NCBI GenBank assembly: GCA_016710785.1
Contig: JADJUE010000009.1
Location: 620,001 to 684,000, forward strand
From: Candidatus Epilinea brevis
GTDB taxonomy: Bacteria; Chloroflexota; Anaerolineae; Epilineales; Epilineaceae
Direction: 5' to 3'
Length of the DNA stretch: 64,000 nucleotides
Part shown: positions 60,949 through 64,000 of the stretch, piece after piece
How positions within the stretch are numbered: the first letter of the stretch is position 1
How the letters are laid out: every line of letters begins with the position of its first letter
The notes under the pieces: model-generated
Databases searched by the model: none
Told to the model about the DNA's origin: nothing
What the model saw: only the letters and a program-made list of their open reading frames with translations
Translations under genes and position numbers: made by a program

Positions 60949-62042
60949 CCGGGCTTGGCGCCGACTGCCCGCCGGATCTGGTCGCGGCCATCGGCGACGC
61001 GCGGCGGATCTGGATCGGCACCCATGTGGACCCCGACGGCGACGCTTACGGCAGCCTTCTGGGCCTGGGCCTGATCCTGCGGTCGCTGGGCAAGACGGTG
61101 ACCCTGGCCTGCCAGGATCCCGCGCCGCGCGAGGTGGACTTCCTCCCGGGCCTGGCCGACGTGGTGGCCCAGCCACCCACGGACGTCGACCTGGCCATCG
61201 CCGTGGACGCGGCCGACTGCGGTCGGCTGGGCAAGCTGTACCGCGCCGAAGGCTGGGCGCTGCTGCCGACGGTGGTCATCGACCACCATGGCTCCAACCC
61301 CGGTTTCGGGCGCTGGAACTGGGTAGCACCCCAAGCGGCGGCCACCTGTCAGATGCTGACCGCCCTGGCCCTCAGGGAGGGCTGGCCGATCGACCGCGAC
61401 ACAGCCCGCTGCCTGCTGACCGGCATCCTCACCGACACCATCAGCTTTCGCACCACCAACACCACGGCCGGCACCCTGGAGGCCGCGGCGGCGCTCCTGG
61501 CGCGCGGCGCCGACCTGAGCGACCTGTCGGCCCTCATCTTCGGGCGCCTGCCCCTGCCGGGCCTCCGGCTGATCGGCCGGGCCATCGAGCGCCTCACGGT
61601 CGAGGGCCCCTTTGCCCTGACCTGGTTGAACGAGGCGGACCTCAGCGACCTGGGCGCCCGGCCGGGCGACGGCAAGGAGGTCACCCGGGTGATCAGCATG
61701 GCCGAGGAACCGCGGGTGGTCGCCATCCTGCGTGACAAGGGCGGCGGCAAGGTGGACCTGAGCCTCAGGGCCAAGCCGGGCGTGGACCTGCTGGCCGCGG
61801 CCGCCGCCCTGGGCGGCGGCGGTCATCCGCAGGCGGCGGGGGCGCGGCTCCTTTGCAGCCTTGAGGAGGCCAAGACGCGCGTGCTGGCGGCGCTGACGGC
61901 CCATGTGCGGCTGCCGGTAGACGGCAGCACGGTCCCGGCCGCCGACCTGGGGCCTGCTGACCTGGGGCCTGCTGACCCGAAGCCCACTGACCTGAAGCCA
62001 ACGGCGCCGACCGGAGACGCGACCGTAGAGGGTTCGGCATGA
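60945..62042 (+). CDS. nrnA: DHH/DHHA1 phosphoesterase (NrnA-like nanoRNase)
   Basis: 365 aa. DHH metal site motifs: THVDPDGDAYGS (~26-37), AVDAADCGR, VIDHHGSN (~110-117) and the DHHA1 ending GGGGHPQAAGA (~288-298). NrnA degrades 2-5-nt RNAs and pAp in the cytoplasm. The last ~40 residues are a Pro/Ala/Thr-rich tail with a repeated ADLGP unit. It is coupled to rbfA and truB by ATGA overlaps, a conserved neighbourhood. Confidence 0.93.
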   Translation: MTGLGADCPPDLVAAIGDARRIWIGTHVDPDGDAYGSLLGLGLILRSLGKTVTLACQDPAPREVDFLPGLADVVAQPPTDVDLAIAVDAADCGRLGKLYRAEGWALLPTVVIDHHGSNPGFGRWNWVAPQAAATCQMLTALALREGWPIDRDTARCLLTGILTDTISFRTTNTTAGTLEAAAALLARGADLSDLSALIFGRLPLPGLRLIGRAIERLTVEGPFALTWLNEADLSDLGARPGDGKEVTRVISMAEEPRVVAILRDKGGGKVDLSLRAKPGVDLLAAAAALGGGGHPQAAGARLLCSLEEAKTRVLAALTAHVRLPVDGSTVPAADLGPADLGPADPKPTDLKPTAPTGDATVEGSA

Positions 62043-63121
62043 GCGAGGACCAACCGGCCGTCGAGGCCCAGGACGAAGCGCCGCCGGAGCTGGCGCGCTG
62101 GCAGCAGCGGCTGATCGAGGACCGCTCGGCCATCATCCCTTTGGTCCCGGTGGCGCCGGGGGCCAAGGAGACGGCGCCCAAAGGATTGACCGACCAGCCG
62201 GCCAAGAGCGGCATCCTGGTCATCGACAAGCCCAAAGGCCGGACCAGCCATGATGTCGTGCAGGCCATCCGCCGCGCCAGCGGCGAGCGCCGCGTGGGCC
62301 ATGCGGGAACCTTGGATCCGATGGCCACCGGCGTCTTGGTGCTGTGCATCGGATCCGCCACGCGGGTGGTGGACGAGATTCAGGCCTTGAGCAAGGTCTA
62401 CGGCGCCGAGCTGCGCCTGGGCCAGGAGACCGACACGCAGGACGCCGAAGGCGTGGTGACGGCCGAGCATGACTGGCGCGGGGTCACCCGCGCGGCTGTA
62501 GAGGCGGCCCTGGTCGCCTTTCGCGGCGACATCATGCAGGTGCCGCCGATGCACAGCGCCCTGCACCACGAGGGCAAACGGCTCTACGAGCTGGCCCGCG
62601 AAGGCAAGGTGGTGGAGCGGGCGCCGCGGGCCCTCAGGGTGGACCGCCTGGACCTGGTGGCCTTCGAGCCGCCCTTCCTGCGCCTGGAGATGCAGGTGTC
62701 CAAGGGCTTCTACGTGCGCAGTCTGGCCTTCGACCTGGGCCGGGCCCTGGGCTGCGGCGCGCATCTGTCGGGCCTGGTGCGGCTGGCGGTTGGGCAGTTC
62801 AGGCTGGCAGAGGCCGAGCCGCTTCCCAAAGCGGTCGAAGCCTTCGTCGAAGGCTGGTGGCCGACCGTCATGCACCCCCTGGACGCGGCCTTGGAGCGCC
62901 TGCCGGCCTTGATCATGGACGCCGACGGCGAGCGCGAGCTGCGCTTCGGGCGCCAGGTGCCGGCCGGCGAAGAGGGCCGCGGCATCCCCGGCATGGTGCG
63001 CGCCTACGGACCGGAAGGGCGCTTCATCGGCCTGGTGGAATGGGACGAAACCCACGAAGCCTGGCAGCCGTCGAAGATCTTCCCATCGGCGGCCGCGGCG
63101 CCCAAGGTGGACGGGAGCTGA
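62039..63121 (+). CDS. truB: tRNA pseudouridine-55 synthase
   Basis: 360 aa. A charged N-terminal extension of ~55 residues precedes the catalytic domain beginning GILVIDKPKGRTSHDVV. The catalytic Asp is D93 in GHAGTLDPMATGVL. YGAELRLGQETDTQDAEG, VPPMHSALHHEGKRLYELAREG and the C-terminal PUA-like segment are typical. It makes pseudouridine 55 in the T-loop of tRNA. It is coupled to nrnA by ATGA and followed by ribF after 2 bases. Confidence 0.95.
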   Translation: MSEDQPAVEAQDEAPPELARWQQRLIEDRSAIIPLVPVAPGAKETAPKGLTDQPAKSGILVIDKPKGRTSHDVVQAIRRASGERRVGHAGTLDPMATGVLVLCIGSATRVVDEIQALSKVYGAELRLGQETDTQDAEGVVTAEHDWRGVTRAAVEAALVAFRGDIMQVPPMHSALHHEGKRLYELAREGKVVERAPRALRVDRLDLVAFEPPFLRLEMQVSKGFYVRSLAFDLGRALGCGAHLSGLVRLAVGQFRLAEAEPLPKAVEAFVEGWWPTVMHPLDAALERLPALIMDADGERELRFGRQVPAGEEGRGIPGMVRAYGPEGRFIGLVEWDETHEAWQPSKIFPSAAAAPKVDGS

Positions 63122-63123
63122 GC

Positions 63124-64000
63124 TTGGGCGTCGTGCTCACCCTGGGCAAGTTCGACGGCCTGCACCGGGGGCATCAGGACATCGTGCGGCGGGTGCTGGC
63201 CCGCGCGAAGGCCGACGGCTCCGAAGCCGTGGCCCTGGTCCTGCATCCGCATCCGGCGCTGGTGTTGGCCGGGATCACGGTGCCGGTCATCTCCTCGGCG
63301 GCTGACCGCCTGGCGGGCCTGCGGCGGCTGGGCATCGACCGGGCGGAGGTCCTCCCCTTCACGGCGGAGCTGGCGGCGCTGACGCCGGAGGTCTTCATCG
63401 CTCGACTGCGCGCGCGCTTTGACCTGCGGGCGATGGTGGTGGGACCGGACTTCGCCTTTGGGCGGGGGCGCAGCGGCAGCCTGGACGTGCTGCGAACCCT
63501 GGGACGCGAGGCGGGCTTCACGGTGGAGGTGGCGCCGGGGATGCAGGACGACGGCGAGCAGGTGTCCAGCGCCCGCATCCGTTCCCTCTTGACCACGGGC
63601 GACGTGGTGCGGGCGCGGCGGCTGATGGCCGCGCCCTTCAGCCTGGTGGGCACGGTGGTGCACGGCGCCAAGCGCGGCCGGCTGCTGGGCTACCCGACGG
63701 CCAATCTGGCGTTGATCGACGATTATGTCGTTCCGGCGAACGGGGTCTACGCGGTGCGCTGCTGGGTGGAGCGGGAGGGTCGCGAGGCCGGATCCTGGCA
63801 GGACGGCGCGGCCAACATCGGTGTGCGGCCGCAGTTCGACGCGGGGGCGCGGTCCATCGAGGTCTTCCTCTTGGACTTCGACGGCGATCTCTACGGCCGG
63901 ACGCTCAGGATGTCCTTCGTCGAGCGCCTCAGGGACGAGCTGCGCTTCGCGAGCGTGGAGGCATTGGTGGCGCAGATGGGCGAGGACGTGGCTCGGGCGC
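63124..64000 (+). CDS. ribF: Bifunctional riboflavin kinase/FMN adenylyltransferase (3' partial)
   Basis: 292 codons are visible and the frame is still open at the window end. TTG 63124 is chosen: it gives the short N-terminus LGVVLTLGKFDGLHRGHQ, with GGGAG upstream; GTG 63133 would cut into the nucleotide-binding motif. FAD synthetase motifs (GKFDGLHRGH, HPHP, GPDFAFGRGRSG, SSARIRSLL) are followed by the riboflavin kinase domain (RGRLLGYPTANL, PANGVYAV, NIGVRPQF). Makes FMN and FAD; last visible gene of the nusA operon. Confidence 0.92.
   Translation, partial: MGVVLTLGKFDGLHRGHQDIVRRVLARAKADGSEAVALVLHPHPALVLAGITVPVISSAADRLAGLRRLGIDRAEVLPFTAELAALTPEVFIARLRARFDLRAMVVGPDFAFGRGRSGSLDVLRTLGREAGFTVEVAPGMQDDGEQVSSARIRSLLTTGDVVRARRLMAAPFSLVGTVVHGAKRGRLLGYPTANLALIDDYVVPANGVYAVRCWVEREGREAGSWQDGAANIGVRPQFDAGARSIEVFLLDFDGDLYGRTLRMSFVERLRDELRFASVEALVAQMGEDVARA

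Overview
The window is a high-GC (roughly two thirds G+C or more) bacterial chromosomal segment with no rRNA, tRNA, phage or CRISPR. The gene families point to the Chloroflexota, most likely an Anaerolineae/Caldilineae-like lineage. Pointers are von Willebrand A surface proteins with Thr/Pro/Ala-rich linkers, LVIVD-repeat and cohesin-like exported proteins, a NACHT NTPase fused to an FGE-sulfatase domain, a type-B succinate dehydrogenase (sdhCAB), a rho with a low-complexity N-terminus, and dispersed GC-rich palindromes sharing a GTAGGGGCGGGT core. The lineage is an inference from families and style, not from a marker tree.

Layout. 1-8.3 kb: a two-VWA surface protein (5' end outside the window), an overlapping L,D-transpeptidase, rho behind a long C-rich leader, metG, and a probably leaderless exported protein. 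8.3-16.8 kb: a duplicated G-rich repeat and extended -10 promoter, then sdhC-sdhA-sdhB, pgpA, xth, polX and an unusual zinc-knuckle SDR, tightly packed and often with ATGA overlaps. 17-25.2 kb: two SPFH membrane proteins, a secreted cohesin-like protein (minus strand), and divergently an HTH regulator, an SH3-domain membrane protein, a DegV-like protein and pepF.

25.2-29.8 kb looks different: base composition is visibly less GC-rich, and all genes lie on the minus strand behind one promoter. It holds a truncated nitrilase, a frameshifted LVIVD-repeat gene, two overlapping small ORFs, a fatty-acid hydroxylase and a single-pass membrane protein. I read it as an acquired and decaying island. 29.9-37.6 kb: a VWA protein whose signal peptide is out of frame, amtB, an HU-like protein, a relic of a second amtB 3' end, an orphan HicB, a lipoprotein, and an exported repeat protein whose 3' end runs into a palindromic element. 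Several nested inverted repeats lie here.

37.6-43.3 kb (minus): acetyltransferase, lipoprotein, alaS, ruvX, mltG. 43.3-44 kb: a GGGGAC array and a 330-bp palindromic MITE-like element. 44-52.4 kb: ppk2, a glycosyltransferase, then minus-strand sortase, asparaginase, valS, thiamine pyrophosphokinase and adk. 52.7-56 kb: the NACHT-FGE protein, the best candidate for an uncharacterised defence or signalling system. 56.2-64 kb: the nusA-ylxR-infB-rbfA-nrnA-truB-ribF operon, with a strong promoter and an attenuator-like leader hairpin but no rimP; ribF runs off the end.

Functionally most genes are housekeeping (translation, transcription termination, respiration, cell wall, repair). The accessory content is exported and surface proteins plus one large STAND-type protein. 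The most informative oddities are the palindromic elements, the relics they flank, and genes whose ends run into them.
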